The notes under the pieces are model-generated. The model was not told the DNA's origin. It saw only the letters and a list, made by a program, of their open reading frames with translations, and did not search any database. The translations under genes were made by a program, and so were the position numbers. Positions 25,783-34,666 of a stretch of DNA of 64,000 bases are shown here, piece by piece. Positions within the stretch are counted from its first letter, which is position 1. Each line of letters begins with the position of its first letter. Origin of the DNA: Micromonospora sp. CCTCC AA 2012012 (lineage in GTDB: Bacteria > Actinomycetota > Actinomycetes > Mycobacteriales > Micromonosporaceae); contig NZ_CP159342.1 of NCBI RefSeq assembly GCF_040499845.1, forward strand, positions 992,001 to 1,056,000. Direction: 5' to 3'.

Positions 25783-26018
25783 ACGGACGCCTTTCCCTTG
25801 CAGATGTAGGTGCGCCAATGGCGTACCCGCCCGTCATCGTCGCGACGTATACGGCCAGCTGCGAGCCGGCCGGCAGGAGCCGGGAGAGGATTGCCCAACT
25901 GGTCGGAGATGACGGCACCAGTAGGTGGCTGCGGGAGCGTTACCGGATGTCCCCTGCCAGCAGTTCGGATCGGCAGGGCCCGCAATTGGCGGCTAGGCTG
26001 CCACGGTGGTGAGGGCAC
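25779..26018 (-). CDS. small hypothetical frame coupled to the Imm1-like gene
   Basis: Up to 79 residues; the distinctive end is GAVISDQLGNPLPAPAGRLA then RIRRDDDGRVRHWRTYICKG. Its stop overlaps the ATG of the Imm1-like relic (ATGA), which favours a translated gene. The GTG at 26018 overlaps the helix-turn-helix gene by 79 bases, and no better start is visible, so the true start is unclear or lost. Family not recognised. Confidence 0.35.
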   Translation of the reverse strand: MPSPPWQPSRQLRALPIRTAGRGHPVTLPQPPTGAVISDQLGNPLPAPAGRLAAGRIRRDDDGRVRHWRTYICKGKASV

Positions 26019-26500
26019 TGGTCAGCCGTGCGACCGACCAAGGGCGCCGCTGGGCGTGTTGCTGCTCGGCTCACTGAGAAGGTCTGCTGCGGTAGACGCT
26101 TTCTCCAGGGAAGCCGTTGCCCGGCCGGCACCGTGCGGTTGCTGCGGAGCTTCTTGTGGTCTTCCTCTGCTTCGGGTGACAGCCCCTGGGTGTCACCCCT
26201 GGTGGCGTCGTTTGTCACCCCGCCGCGCTGGCTGTCACCCCCTGACGTACCCGGATGCCCGCTCAGGAGACGGTAGATCCGGGTGGCTAGGGTGGCGACC
26301 TGACGGACGGCCAGCCGGCCGAGGTGCACCAGTTTTGCCAGGGTGCGTTGCACGGTGCGAACCGAGACGCCGGCGTAGTCGGCGATCGTGGCGACGGACG
26401 GCCAGGCGTCTCCATCGCGGTTGGTGTGCGCGGCGATGGCGACCATGATGAGCCGTTCGGTGGGGCGCAGGTCCTTGGAAGCCAGGAGGGCTGCCTTCAC
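25940..26500 (-). CDS. helix-turn-helix protein of plasmid/phage type
   Basis: 186 residues from GTG 26500, preceded by GGAGG; longer in-frame starts reach 26617. Residues 1-~75 form an HTH_36-like domain: SKDLRPTERLIMVAIAAHTN, WPSVATIADYAGVSVRTVQR and TLAKLVHLGRLAV. Such proteins are found in phage, plasmid and integrative-element replication regions. After the HTH comes a low-complexity stretch with repeated GVT/GDT encoded by iteron-like DNA, then a basic tail. May regulate or initiate replication of a former element. Confidence 0.65.
   Translation of the reverse strand: MKAALLASKDLRPTERLIMVAIAAHTNRDGDAWPSVATIADYAGVSVRTVQRTLAKLVHLGRLAVRQVATLATRIYRLLSGHPGTSGGDSQRGGVTNDATRGDTQGLSPEAEEDHKKLRSNRTVPAGQRLPWRKRLPQQTFSVSRAATRPAAPLVGRTADQCPHHRGSLAANCGPCRSELLAGDIR
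26174..26241. repeat. iteron-like TGTCACCCC repeats
   Basis: TGTCACCCC occurs at 26191-26199, 26213-26221 and 26233-26241, about two helical turns apart (22 and 20 bases), with an inverted copy GGGTGACA at 26174-26181 facing the first. All lie inside the gene of the helix-turn-helix protein. They could be binding sites for that protein or just reflect a repeated GVT coding motif. Confidence 0.5.
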
Positions 26501-26716
26501 GGCGGCGCCGCCTCCGAGGTGTGGAGAACTTGAGGTCTTCACTGGTAGCGACTCCGATGATTGATGCTGTCGAGGCAGGCACATTGGAACGCGCCTGCAG
26601 ACGTGATCCACGCTCATCTCTGCGGCAAGGTCAAGTCAACGCGACAGGGCAGCCGGTGACTGGTTCTGACCTGCGCTGGTTCGACGCCGTTTCTCCTGCG
26701 ACGGTAAGGTCCGTCG

Positions 26717-28471
26717 GTGCTCGAAGAGATCGACTGGTCGGGGTTGACGCACGCCTACGGTCCCGCGGATGACGTTCCCAAGCTGCTACGCCATGCCACC
26801 GACCACCTCGACGAATTGTGGGACCGCCTCTTCGGTCAGGGCGTCGTTTATCCCGCGACCGTGGCGGCCGTGCCGTTCATTGCCGATCTCGCCCGGACGG
26901 CGCCAGCCCGGCGAGCCGAGTTCGCCTGGATGTTGGGGATGCTCGCTGATCCCCGGCACGCCTCCGGCGACTCCTTCGAAGCCGTCCGCGCGGCGGTGAC
27001 GGCTCAGCCGCCGCTGCCGCTCGACGACCCGGATCCGGAGGTCCGGGCGGCCGCAGCATACGTCCTGGCCCAGACCGGAGGCCCCGCCACAGCGCTGCAC
27101 GAACGCGCGGGCGTGGAGGAGGACCCGAAGGTCCGCGCATCGCTCATGCTCGCACTTGGCAAACTTGACCCCGACGGCACGGCCGGTCGCTTCGCGCACT
27201 GCAGGTCCGCCGAGGAACGGTTCGCCGCAGCGCTCGCGGCGACCCGCGCCGGCCGCCCGCTACCGGCCGGCGCGGCGGCTGCCGTGGCAACGGCGATCAG
27301 CGAGGGCATCGATGTCGACTACGCGTGGATGGACGGGGAACCAGCCGACGAGCTCATCGTTCCCGCCACCGACCCGATGGCCACCGACCTGGTCTCCGCA
27401 CTGACCATCAGCCCTGATCCGGAGATCCGACAGGCTGCGGTCTTCGCCGTGTCGGAGCGAGCCTTGCGGCGGCGGTCGACGCCCGCATTGCTGGTGCCGC
27501 TGGTGGCCCCATTGCTGGCCGACCCGGATCCCCGTGTGCGCCGCGAAGTGATCAGCACTCTGCGCGGCTGCGGTGCGGCCGCCGCCCCGTACCGCGAGGA
27601 GATCGCCGCCGTCGCCGCCCGCTACCCGGAAATATCCGGATCCCGAGCGATCACCGCGGAGCGCCAAGCGCTCGAGACGTTGATCTGGCTGGGCGACCCA
27701 CGCTGGGTCGACCTGGCCCCGACCGCTCGCGACACACGTCGAATGACCTTCACACCCGAAGCGCTCGACGCTGTCCGCCGTCGCCTCGTCGAGCACCCGC
27801 ACCTCGCCCACGTGCTCGGCTCCTGGGGTCACCACGCCGCGGACGCCGTGCCGGAACTCCTTGCCATACTTCCCCGCGCAGGCCGAGCGGCGTCGCTGGC
27901 ACTGGCGCGAATCGGCCACCACGTGGCCGAGGCGCTACCCCATCTGCGGGAACCCGCGGTCGAGGGCGACCTGGACGCGGCTGCGGCGATACGCCGACTC
28001 ACCGGCGATACGCAGCCGCTGCTCGACGCACTCGACGCGGCGTTTCGCCGGCCCTCCAGTACACGCTGGCCGGCCGGCTTGGATGACGCCGGTGACGAAC
28101 TCCGCCCGTTGGTTCCCGTCGCGTTCCCGCATCTCACTGGCGAAGCCGCGCAGACCCATGCTGAGCGCATGACCCAGATCCTGGCGGCCCGGCTGGCTGC
28201 GGCCACCGGAAACACCGGCGGAGCCCTACCGACCCTGCGGGCTCTCGTGACGGACGACGGGCACCATGCGATCGGCGACGCCGCCGAGCTGCTCGCCGAT
28301 CTGGGCGGTCCCGACGAACGGCTCGCTGAGCGGCTCGATGAGCTCGTCACCCGAGAGCAACGACTCATCGCCTCAGGTGTTGCCGCCGATATTGTGTGGC
28401 ATGACGAGGCCCTGTCAGAGCGGCTGCGCGCTGCGGCTCGGCGCGTACGGCAGGTCGGGAGCAGCTCATGA
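26717..28471 (+). CDS. HEAT-repeat protein
   Basis: 584 residues from GTG 26717. At least four HEAT-like helical pairs are visible, e.g. DPDPEVRAAAAYVLAQTG (~95), DPKVRASLMLALGKL (~138), DPEIRQAAVFAVSERAL (~235), DPDPRVRREVISTLRGCG (~272), with later degenerate repeats. No enzyme domain or signal peptide. HEAT proteins are scaffolds for protein binding; the partner is unknown. It stands alone. Confidence 0.85.
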   Translation: MLEEIDWSGLTHAYGPADDVPKLLRHATDHLDELWDRLFGQGVVYPATVAAVPFIADLARTAPARRAEFAWMLGMLADPRHASGDSFEAVRAAVTAQPPLPLDDPDPEVRAAAAYVLAQTGGPATALHERAGVEEDPKVRASLMLALGKLDPDGTAGRFAHCRSAEERFAAALAATRAGRPLPAGAAAAVATAISEGIDVDYAWMDGEPADELIVPATDPMATDLVSALTISPDPEIRQAAVFAVSERALRRRSTPALLVPLVAPLLADPDPRVRREVISTLRGCGAAAAPYREEIAAVAARYPEISGSRAITAERQALETLIWLGDPRWVDLAPTARDTRRMTFTPEALDAVRRRLVEHPHLAHVLGSWGHHAADAVPELLAILPRAGRAASLALARIGHHVAEALPHLREPAVEGDLDAAAAIRRLTGDTQPLLDALDAAFRRPSSTRWPAGLDDAGDELRPLVPVAFPHLTGEAAQTHAERMTQILAARLAAATGNTGGALPTLRALVTDDGHHAIGDAAELLADLGGPDERLAERLDELVTREQRLIASGVAADIVWHDEALSERLRAAARRVRQVGSSS

Positions 28472-28569
28472 CATTGGCCCGTGTTCACCCAACGATGGGG
28501 ACGGCATGTCGGCGCAGCAGGCTGGCCGTCGGATAGCTCTGCGGCCGACCCGAGGCCGGTGGCTTTGTC

Positions 28570-29262
28570 TCAGGCGCGTGGACGATGGTTGGCTCGGATC
28601 AGCAGTTCGGAGGCTTCCAGCCGCTTCGGAATGACTTCAAGTTGCACGATCATGTTGCCGGATTCCTGCTGTCGATCAGTGAGGGGAACGCGCCACGATT
28701 CCAGCCGGATCCGCTCCCAGTGTCGGGTGACGTGGATGTGGTGTGCCTGCAGCCGGGCAAGGTCGTCGATGCCGAGCCTCAAGCAGGCGCACGAGGTGGC
28801 GATGGCGACGGCAGTTTCCTCGCTCAACTGCGACAGTCGGTCACGCTCGCGCTGTTCGATGTCGGCCTTCGCTGTGGCCAGCGTCTGTTCCAGCAGGTCT
28901 CGCGCGGCGTTACCCGCTCCGTCGTTGTGTGTGCCTGCGGCGAGGAACGTGGCGATCTTGATCCAGTCGAGATACCGCGCATGGGTCGGATCCCGGTCCT
29001 GCCGTAGCCACAATTCGGTGGTCAGCGGTTCGACAGCGTCGAACGGTTCGTCCTGGCCGGCGTGGCTCCAGCCGCCGAATTGGTCCGCCCTGGCGGTGAG
29101 GTAGACAGGGAATGCGCCGTTGACGAGTTCTGGGTGGTGCTGAGCGAGGATCACCTCGACGGTCTCCCGGGCCGTCAGGCCGCGAGGGACGCCCACGCAC
29201 CGCAACAGCTCGCCCCGAGGGCCAAGAACCGTGAACTCCGGATACACCCCGCCATGGCTCAT
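28570..29262 (-). CDS. conserved hypothetical protein
   Basis: 230 residues from ATG 29262 (GAGG upstream); ATG 29271 is an alternative. N-terminal half includes PEFTVLGPRGELLRCVGVPR and AQHHPELVNGAFPVYLTARA; C-terminal half is a long helix with DIEQRERDRLSQLSEETAVA. No known domain recognised. It converges with the HEAT gene. Confidence 0.6.
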   Translation of the reverse strand: MSHGGVYPEFTVLGPRGELLRCVGVPRGLTARETVEVILAQHHPELVNGAFPVYLTARADQFGGWSHAGQDEPFDAVEPLTTELWLRQDRDPTHARYLDWIKIATFLAAGTHNDGAGNAARDLLEQTLATAKADIEQRERDRLSQLSEETAVAIATSCACLRLGIDDLARLQAHHIHVTRHWERIRLESWRVPLTDRQQESGNMIVQLEVIPKRLEASELLIRANHRPRA

Positions 29263-29736
29263 GCCAGACATCCTCGCAACACCTTGAACGCATAGTCGAC
29301 CGTGTTCGCCGCGGCGAGCGACCACGGCGACCTGCATTCAGTTGCTCCGCTGCGACGGTGAGATCCGAAGGCGGTGACCCTGCTGGGCTCCCGCTTGTCA
29401 GGCGGGCGATCTCCGGACATGTAGCCGAACGCCTCCACCGCACCCCGCCTGGCCCCGACGCTCAATGCTGCGGAAGCCGTGGTCGAGCCGGCCAAGCGCA
29501 CCAGGCTCCAGCGACGAAGCGGCGGGGACCCCGATCGAGGTAGGGCGCTGAGTTCAGTAGTGCGAGGCCCCGGACTCTTCTGGCAGCGAATAGCGTGCCA
29601 CCGCCGCGTTCCCACGGCTGAGTAGGACCTGATCTCCCACACGGGCTGCTACGTCCGTAGAGGAGCCGGAACGAAGCGCGGCGCTGATTCGCGACGTCGA
29701 CTGAGGTGTCCTGACGTCGACCGCGGACGCGCGGCA
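29263..29736. other. intergenic stretch with no supported gene
   Basis: 474 bases between the hypothetical gene and the end of the TelA operon. Frames on both strands exist but show no known family, good ribosome site or coding pattern like that of the neighbours. Confidence 0.4.
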
Positions 29737-31044
29737 TCACTGGGCCGGGGAGACGATCGCCGGCGCCTGCTCCAAGACCGCGGCCGGCAGTTGCGGTCCA
29801 CCGGGCAGTGCCACCGGCTTCTTGGCCTGGGTGACCAGCTCGATCACGGTTCGGCTGAGCCGCTCGGACGATTCCGACATGGACTGGTTCGCGGTGACGA
29901 TCGCGCCCACCACCTCGGCTCTCTTCTGCTGCCCGTAGCGGACGGCGTCCTCGATCCCTCGGGCCTGGGCGTCGATGGACTCGGCGACCTCGAGGATGGT
30001 ATCGGGGCGGATGGTGGGGGTCTGGATCACCTTGGCGATCTGCGGCACGGCGGTCTTGGACGCCGCCGCGTACGCGGACAGCACATCGTTGGCGCCGTCA
30101 GCAACGGCCTGCTGCATGTCGGCGGCCTGATTGGCCTGCAACAGCAGGGCCCACTGGGCGATGGTTAGCTTCATGGTAGGGATGGTGAGGTTCATTAGCA
30201 GGGCCAGCCGCTGCCCGAGGCCGTAGTTGAGGGTGCGGATGTTACGTACCTGTGGGGAGGTGGACCAGGCGACGAAGAGGCGCTGCTGGAACTCGTTGAT
30301 CCGCACTTCGAGGGCCTGGCTGAACTCGGTGATGAGGGAGAGCCGTTCTTGCTGGTCACGTTCGTCGGGGGCACCGGGGGTGACGGTGATCGTGCGGGCG
30401 TCGGCGAGGGCCACGTCGCGGATGAGTTCCATGACGGCGATGGCGCCGACGAGTTGGCCGATGGCGGCCTCGTTGGCCTTGTAGAGCTCGTCGCAGAGCA
30501 CCACGTTACGGCGCAGTTGCAGCTGCTTGTCGCTGAGTTGCCCGGCGACCCGGTCGAGTTGCTGTTCGACGCTGCGGGCCTCCTCGAAGAGCATTTCGAG
30601 CAGGTTCCGGCCCTTGCGGAACAGGCCGCGGATGGCGTCGGAGAACTTGTTGAACGTCTCCCGGACCTTGGGGTCGCTAGGATCGAACCGGCGGCGGAAG
30701 CTGCGCATCCGGTCGTTGATTTCGTGCATGATGCCGGTCAGTTCCGGAATGTCGACCCGGCCGACCTCCCGGAAGATCCGGCTCACCTGCGCGTTGACCT
30801 GGTCGAGCGCCTGGTCGCCGAACGAGGCCAGGGCGTCGGTGTTGGTCAGCATGGTCGGGTAGAGCTGGCGGGCGGCCTGCTCGGCCTGGGTGCGCTGAGC
30901 CGGGCTGAGCAGGGCGACGCAGGTGAAGGTTTTCGGTTCGGCGGTGGCCAGGGCGGCGCTGATAGCCGAGTCGGCGGCGCCGGCGGGCGGCTCGGCGGGG
31001 CCGCCGACGATGGTGCCGAAGTCGATCTGGAGTCCCTCGGACAT
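29737..31044 (-). CDS. TelA/KlaA-family toxic anion resistance protein
   Basis: 435 residues from ATG 31044; a longer open frame upstream to 31452 is the shadow of the next gene. TelA features include the long helical body (SFRRRFDPSDPKVRETFNKF, GQLSDKQLQLRRNVVLCDEL) and TLNYGLGQRLALLMNLTIPT then MKLTIAQWALLLQ. TelA proteins are linked with tellurite and other toxic-anion or envelope stress tolerance; the biochemistry is unsettled. Last gene of a four-gene - strand operon. Confidence 0.88.
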   Translation of the reverse strand: MSEGLQIDFGTIVGGPAEPPAGAADSAISAALATAEPKTFTCVALLSPAQRTQAEQAARQLYPTMLTNTDALASFGDQALDQVNAQVSRIFREVGRVDIPELTGIMHEINDRMRSFRRRFDPSDPKVRETFNKFSDAIRGLFRKGRNLLEMLFEEARSVEQQLDRVAGQLSDKQLQLRRNVVLCDELYKANEAAIGQLVGAIAVMELIRDVALADARTITVTPGAPDERDQQERLSLITEFSQALEVRINEFQQRLFVAWSTSPQVRNIRTLNYGLGQRLALLMNLTIPTMKLTIAQWALLLQANQAADMQQAVADGANDVLSAYAAASKTAVPQIAKVIQTPTIRPDTILEVAESIDAQARGIEDAVRYGQQKRAEVVGAIVTANQSMSESSERLSRTVIELVTQAKKPVALPGGPQLPAAVLEQAPAIVSPAQ

Positions 31045-31058
31045 GGGGCGGGTCCCTT

Positions 31059-32201
31059 TCACTTGCAGGCGGTGGTGTCCTTCATGCAGCTGAGCAGTGC
31101 GAGGGTCACGTCCGCAGCGGGCGCGGGCGCGGCTCGCAGCTGGTCGGCCAAGCCGATGCCGGGGAAGTCGGCGACGTTGTTCGCGCCGACCTGCACGGCC
31201 GAGCGGAAGCCGTACCGCTTCCAGGCGATGGTTTGGATCTTGGGGTCCTTGAGTGCGTCGATGAGCTGGCCGGCGGCGGGGTCGAGGGCAAGCACCGGAT
31301 GGTCGCTGTAGATGGTGGGGTCCGGGTAGAGCACACGGACGTTTTTCAGCAGGGTGGCGCTGGTGTCTCCGCTCTGTACGACCTGCTGGATGATCTGGTT
31401 CTCGTATCCCGCGTAGAGCGGGGCTTTGAATTCGCCGCCCTGGGTGAGCCACTCCCGGAACCCGGAGTCGGAGCTGCGGGACTGCAGGCCCTGGGCATCG
31501 TGCAGCGCACGCATGGTCGGCAGCGCTTTCCGGGCCTGGGCGAGGCTGGGGGCGGAGAAACCGTCGGAGGTGGCGACGATGTTGAGCTGCAGTTGGGTCA
31601 GCGTGAAGCCGCTGTTGGACTTGGCCGGGTCGGTGCTGGCCACGCTGATCGGCCCACGCAGGTCCGCGGCGCCCAGGGCCTCCCAGGTGTTGTGCTTGAC
31701 GACGTGGTCGAGGAGCAGGCCCTTCATATCGACGACGAAGTACCGGTCGCCGCGTCGCTGCACGATGCCCTTTCGCAGGAGCGCATCCGTGCCGCGTGGC
31801 CCCGCGTAGATGACCTCCGGCGACTGCAGCAGGTTCTCCGCCCGGTAGTCGGGGAATGCCCCGGTGTGCTGGGCTTCGAAGACGCTTTGCGCGCTCGCGC
31901 TGGACGGCCAGAGGCAGTCAAGCTTACGCGCCTTAATGTCGGCGGTGCTCAGCTGCACCTGTTCGTAGGAGCCCACCGGCTGGAAGCGCACCTCCAGCCC
32001 GTGGTCCTCACGCAGGATGCGTTTCACCTCCGGATCGGCCATCAGCTCGGACTTCTCCGAGCCGCCGAGGCACGTGACGGTCGTGGGCGGCGCGGCGGTC
32101 GCCGGAGTGTCCTGCGACCGCTGCCACAGCAGCGCCGCGACGACGCAGACAGCGATCACGGTGACCAGCCCGATCAGGAACCGCGTGCTGGGCAGTCTCA
32201 A
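31059..32201 (-). CDS. membrane-anchored type 2 solute-binding protein
   Basis: 380 residues. A single N-terminal hydrophobic segment (FLIGLVTVIAVCVVAALLW, ~8-26) anchors an extracellular periplasmic-binding-protein type 2 domain: ISVASTDPAKSNSGFTLTQL is the ligand-hinge motif of this fold. No ABC transporter genes accompany it, so a sensing or scaffolding role beside TelA is more likely than uptake. Confidence 0.8.
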   Translation of the reverse strand: MRLPSTRFLIGLVTVIAVCVVAALLWQRSQDTPATAAPPTTVTCLGGSEKSELMADPEVKRILREDHGLEVRFQPVGSYEQVQLSTADIKARKLDCLWPSSASAQSVFEAQHTGAFPDYRAENLLQSPEVIYAGPRGTDALLRKGIVQRRGDRYFVVDMKGLLLDHVVKHNTWEALGAADLRGPISVASTDPAKSNSGFTLTQLQLNIVATSDGFSAPSLAQARKALPTMRALHDAQGLQSRSSDSGFREWLTQGGEFKAPLYAGYENQIIQQVVQSGDTSATLLKNVRVLYPDPTIYSDHPVLALDPAAGQLIDALKDPKIQTIAWKRYGFRSAVQVGANNVADFPGIGLADQLRAAPAPAADVTLALLSCMKDTTACK

Positions 32202-32210
32202 CGTGACTCC

Positions 32211-32810
32211 TTATCGGCCCAGGTCGGGCAGGCGGGGTGGGGCGACGGTGTCGAGGTTCGCGGTGTACTGCGCGATCTCGCCCTGGTTGAGAAGCCGCAC
32301 GCTGTCCAGCGCGAAGTCGGCGAAGCGGCGGAACGCGTCCTCACCGGCGCGGCGCAGCCGCTGCGGGTCGTGGTAGAGCATCGGCTGCCGCTGGATGTCC
32401 AGGTACTGGCGTACCGCGCCGTCGAGGCTGCGCAGGTGCCCGCCCATCTGTGCGGCGGTGGAGTAGAGGCTGTTCGGGGAGCGGTCGCGGACCCGGTCGA
32501 ACAGCTCCGGCACGTAGCGGCAGGCGTCGGTCAGGGCGCGACGGGCGTCGGGTTGGTCGACATCGCGGGTGAGCCGCTCGATCCCGCGCAGCACCCGCAG
32601 CGCCTCCGCCACGCGGTCGCGGGCCTCGTCGGCGTACGCGTCCTGGTCGGCGTGGACTCGGGTGCGGTCGTCGAGCATCAGGTAGAGCCCGAGGCCGCTC
32701 CCGGCGGCGAGCAGCGGCGCCCAGAGCAGGCTGCTGGTCAGGGCGAAGACCAGCGTGAAGGCGGCGACCGTGGCGGCCAGGGCGACCGGCGCGGCCAAGT
32801 GGCGTCTCAC
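32211..32810 (-). CDS. XpaC-like membrane protein of the TelA operon
   Basis: 199 residues with two hydrophobic segments at the N-terminus (~5-45) and a helical cytoplasmic body (VAEALRVLRGIERLTRDVDQ, RYVPELFDRVRD). XpaC (5-bromo-4-chloroindolyl phosphate hydrolysis protein family) is the common neighbour of TelA; the family fit is by context and shape. Overlaps the upstream gene by 4 bases (ATGA). Confidence 0.6.
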   Translation of the reverse strand: MRRHLAAPVALAATVAAFTLVFALTSSLLWAPLLAAGSGLGLYLMLDDRTRVHADQDAYADEARDRVAEALRVLRGIERLTRDVDQPDARRALTDACRYVPELFDRVRDRSPNSLYSTAAQMGGHLRSLDGAVRQYLDIQRQPMLYHDPQRLRRAGEDAFRRFADFALDSVRLLNQGEIAQYTANLDTVAPPRLPDLGR

Positions 32811-34435
32811 TTGTACCCCGCCGCCTGCCGCAACGCCGCCACCAGGTCGTCCTGCCGGACGAAGCTGCCGCTGGTGGCATCCGCGACCTCCTTGAGTTGT
32901 CTGGGGTCGGCGTCGCTGCCGAAGGCGATGGCCACCACGGGTACCCCGGCGGCGCGCAGCGCGGCCAGGGCCCGACCACGTTCGGTGGTGTCGGACTGCC
33001 CGTCGGTCATCAGCACGACGAGGCGTTTGCGGTCACCGGGTTGGGGGCGGCCGAGTTCGTCGGCGGCGCGGAGAAGGCAGGCATACATGTTGGTTCCGCC
33101 GTCGGGCTGGTAGCCGGTGATCCGGCGCGCCAACTCGCGCAGCGCCGTCGGGTCGTTGCCGGCCACGTTCCAGGGGCTGCCGGCCGTGACGTCGTTGTTG
33201 AAGATGGTGACGGTGGTGCTGTCCTGCGGGTGGGTTTGCAGGAAGTTCAGGGCGGCCTGGTCGGGCTCGAAGATCTGCCCGGCAGCGGCCTCGATCCCGG
33301 TCCAGCCGTCGTTGTCTCGCATGGAGCCGCTGCCGTCGAGGCAGTAGTGCACGGCGACGGGCCGACGGTAACGGGTCTGGTAGCGGTCGAGCGCGGCCTG
33401 GATGACCGGCGCGGACGGGAACTGGATGGCCTGCTCGTTGATGGTGGCCTGGATGCCCCAGGCCGGGTTGAACACGGCCGCGTCCGGGTGGTCGAGGCTG
33501 AGGCCGACCCCCGTGGCGGGGCGGCGGCCCAGCTTGCGCAGGGCGGCCTGCGCACCGGGATCCTTCAGCAGGTGGTTTTGCAGTTCGGTGAAGACCCGGT
33601 GGGCACCATCGTTGCCCGGCTGGGGCAGAAAACCCAGCGGCGCGTCGCTGACCGCGAGGGAACCCTTCGGATACGCGACCAGCAGCGGCTCCCGCCCAGC
33701 CTTGACCAGCTCGGTGTTCTTCTCGATGACCAAGTCCTCATAGGTGAACATGGCCCGGCACTGGTCGGTGTGGGCCAGACAGTCGGCCATCAGGGTGCCG
33801 GTCGAGGGCGGCGTCTGCGCCATCGCCTTGACGAACCGGGTCACACCCTGCTCGACGGCCGGCGAGTCGAGCTGCTGCTGCGTGAGCGGCGTGCCCGGAC
33901 CGTTGCCCGCGAAGTAGTTGAGAAAACCGAAGAGCACGGTGGCACCGGAGTTGGACTGGGTGGGGTTCGTGATCCACACCTTGGTGCGGTCCGACTCGAC
34001 GGCACGCAGGATGTCCGCGATCGGCACATCGGAGCGGCCAGCGAAGCCGAGCCGGTCCATCTCGGAACGCCAGGCGGCGAAGACCACCGGGGTGAGGAAC
34101 ATCGGCTGTATGTCCCGCAGGGCACTGGCCCGGTCACCCAGTTGCAGGAAGACGCTGGAGGCGAACCAGTAGGCGTCGTAGTCGTGGTTGCCGGCGCCGA
34201 GGAGCCGGGCCTGGTCAACCGAACCCTTGAAGGTGACCTCGCACCGGTAGTGCCGGTCGGCGCACCACGGCTTGACGATCGTGTCGATGACGCTCTGCTG
34301 CTCGCTGCCGGCGACCAACCGCAATGTGCCGCTGGTCGGTGCGCCCGTGCGCCGCGCCTGCGGATCGCCTGCCGTGCAACCCGCGACCAGCATCAGCAGC
34401 GCCGCGGCGAATGCCACCGTTCTTTTGCTCCGCAC
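32807..34435 (-). CDS. lipoprotein with solute-binding and von Willebrand A domains
   Basis: 542 residues from GTG 34435. Lipobox LVAGC near residue 20 marks a lipoprotein. Residues ~35-325 resemble a type 2 solute-binding domain with WITNPTQSNSGATVLFGFL, the same SNSG hinge as the downstream gene. Residues ~330-540 are a VWA domain with the MIDAS motif CLDGSGSM, then GGTNMYACLLRA and LVVLMTDGQSD. It probably binds a ligand or protein at the outer face of the membrane through a metal-dependent site. First gene of the TelA operon; GTG 34441 is an alternative start. Confidence 0.85.
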   Translation of the reverse strand: MRSKRTVAFAAALLMLVAGCTAGDPQARRTGAPTSGTLRLVAGSEQQSVIDTIVKPWCADRHYRCEVTFKGSVDQARLLGAGNHDYDAYWFASSVFLQLGDRASALRDIQPMFLTPVVFAAWRSEMDRLGFAGRSDVPIADILRAVESDRTKVWITNPTQSNSGATVLFGFLNYFAGNGPGTPLTQQQLDSPAVEQGVTRFVKAMAQTPPSTGTLMADCLAHTDQCRAMFTYEDLVIEKNTELVKAGREPLLVAYPKGSLAVSDAPLGFLPQPGNDGAHRVFTELQNHLLKDPGAQAALRKLGRRPATGVGLSLDHPDAAVFNPAWGIQATINEQAIQFPSAPVIQAALDRYQTRYRRPVAVHYCLDGSGSMRDNDGWTGIEAAAGQIFEPDQAALNFLQTHPQDSTTVTIFNNDVTAGSPWNVAGNDPTALRELARRITGYQPDGGTNMYACLLRAADELGRPQPGDRKRLVVLMTDGQSDTTERGRALAALRAAGVPVVAIAFGSDADPRQLKEVADATSGSFVRQDDLVAALRQAAGYK

Positions 34436-34666
34436 CTGCACCCCGTTTCGGTTCACCGGACGATCAGCTTCGAAGCTGATCAAGGTCTTGGTAGCACCGG
34501 CAAACCAACGCGACGGCCAACAATGGATGAACACTGGGTGCCGTGACGCGCCGTTTCGATTGGCTGAGGAACCAGCGTCCGCGTGGAGCGACGCGATGCC
34601 TCTTCGCGTCGCGCGATGTGTTCAAAGCCGGACGGACAGCCGAGTCGGGCATCTATCGTGGCGCCC

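Noticed and set aside
30349..31311. + strand frame antisense to TelA
   Set aside because: Val/Gly/Glu-rich shadow without a ribosome site or homologous motif.
31233..33113. Long + strand frame of ~626 codons across the TelA operon
   Set aside because: Antisense to two supported genes with typical high-GC shadow composition.
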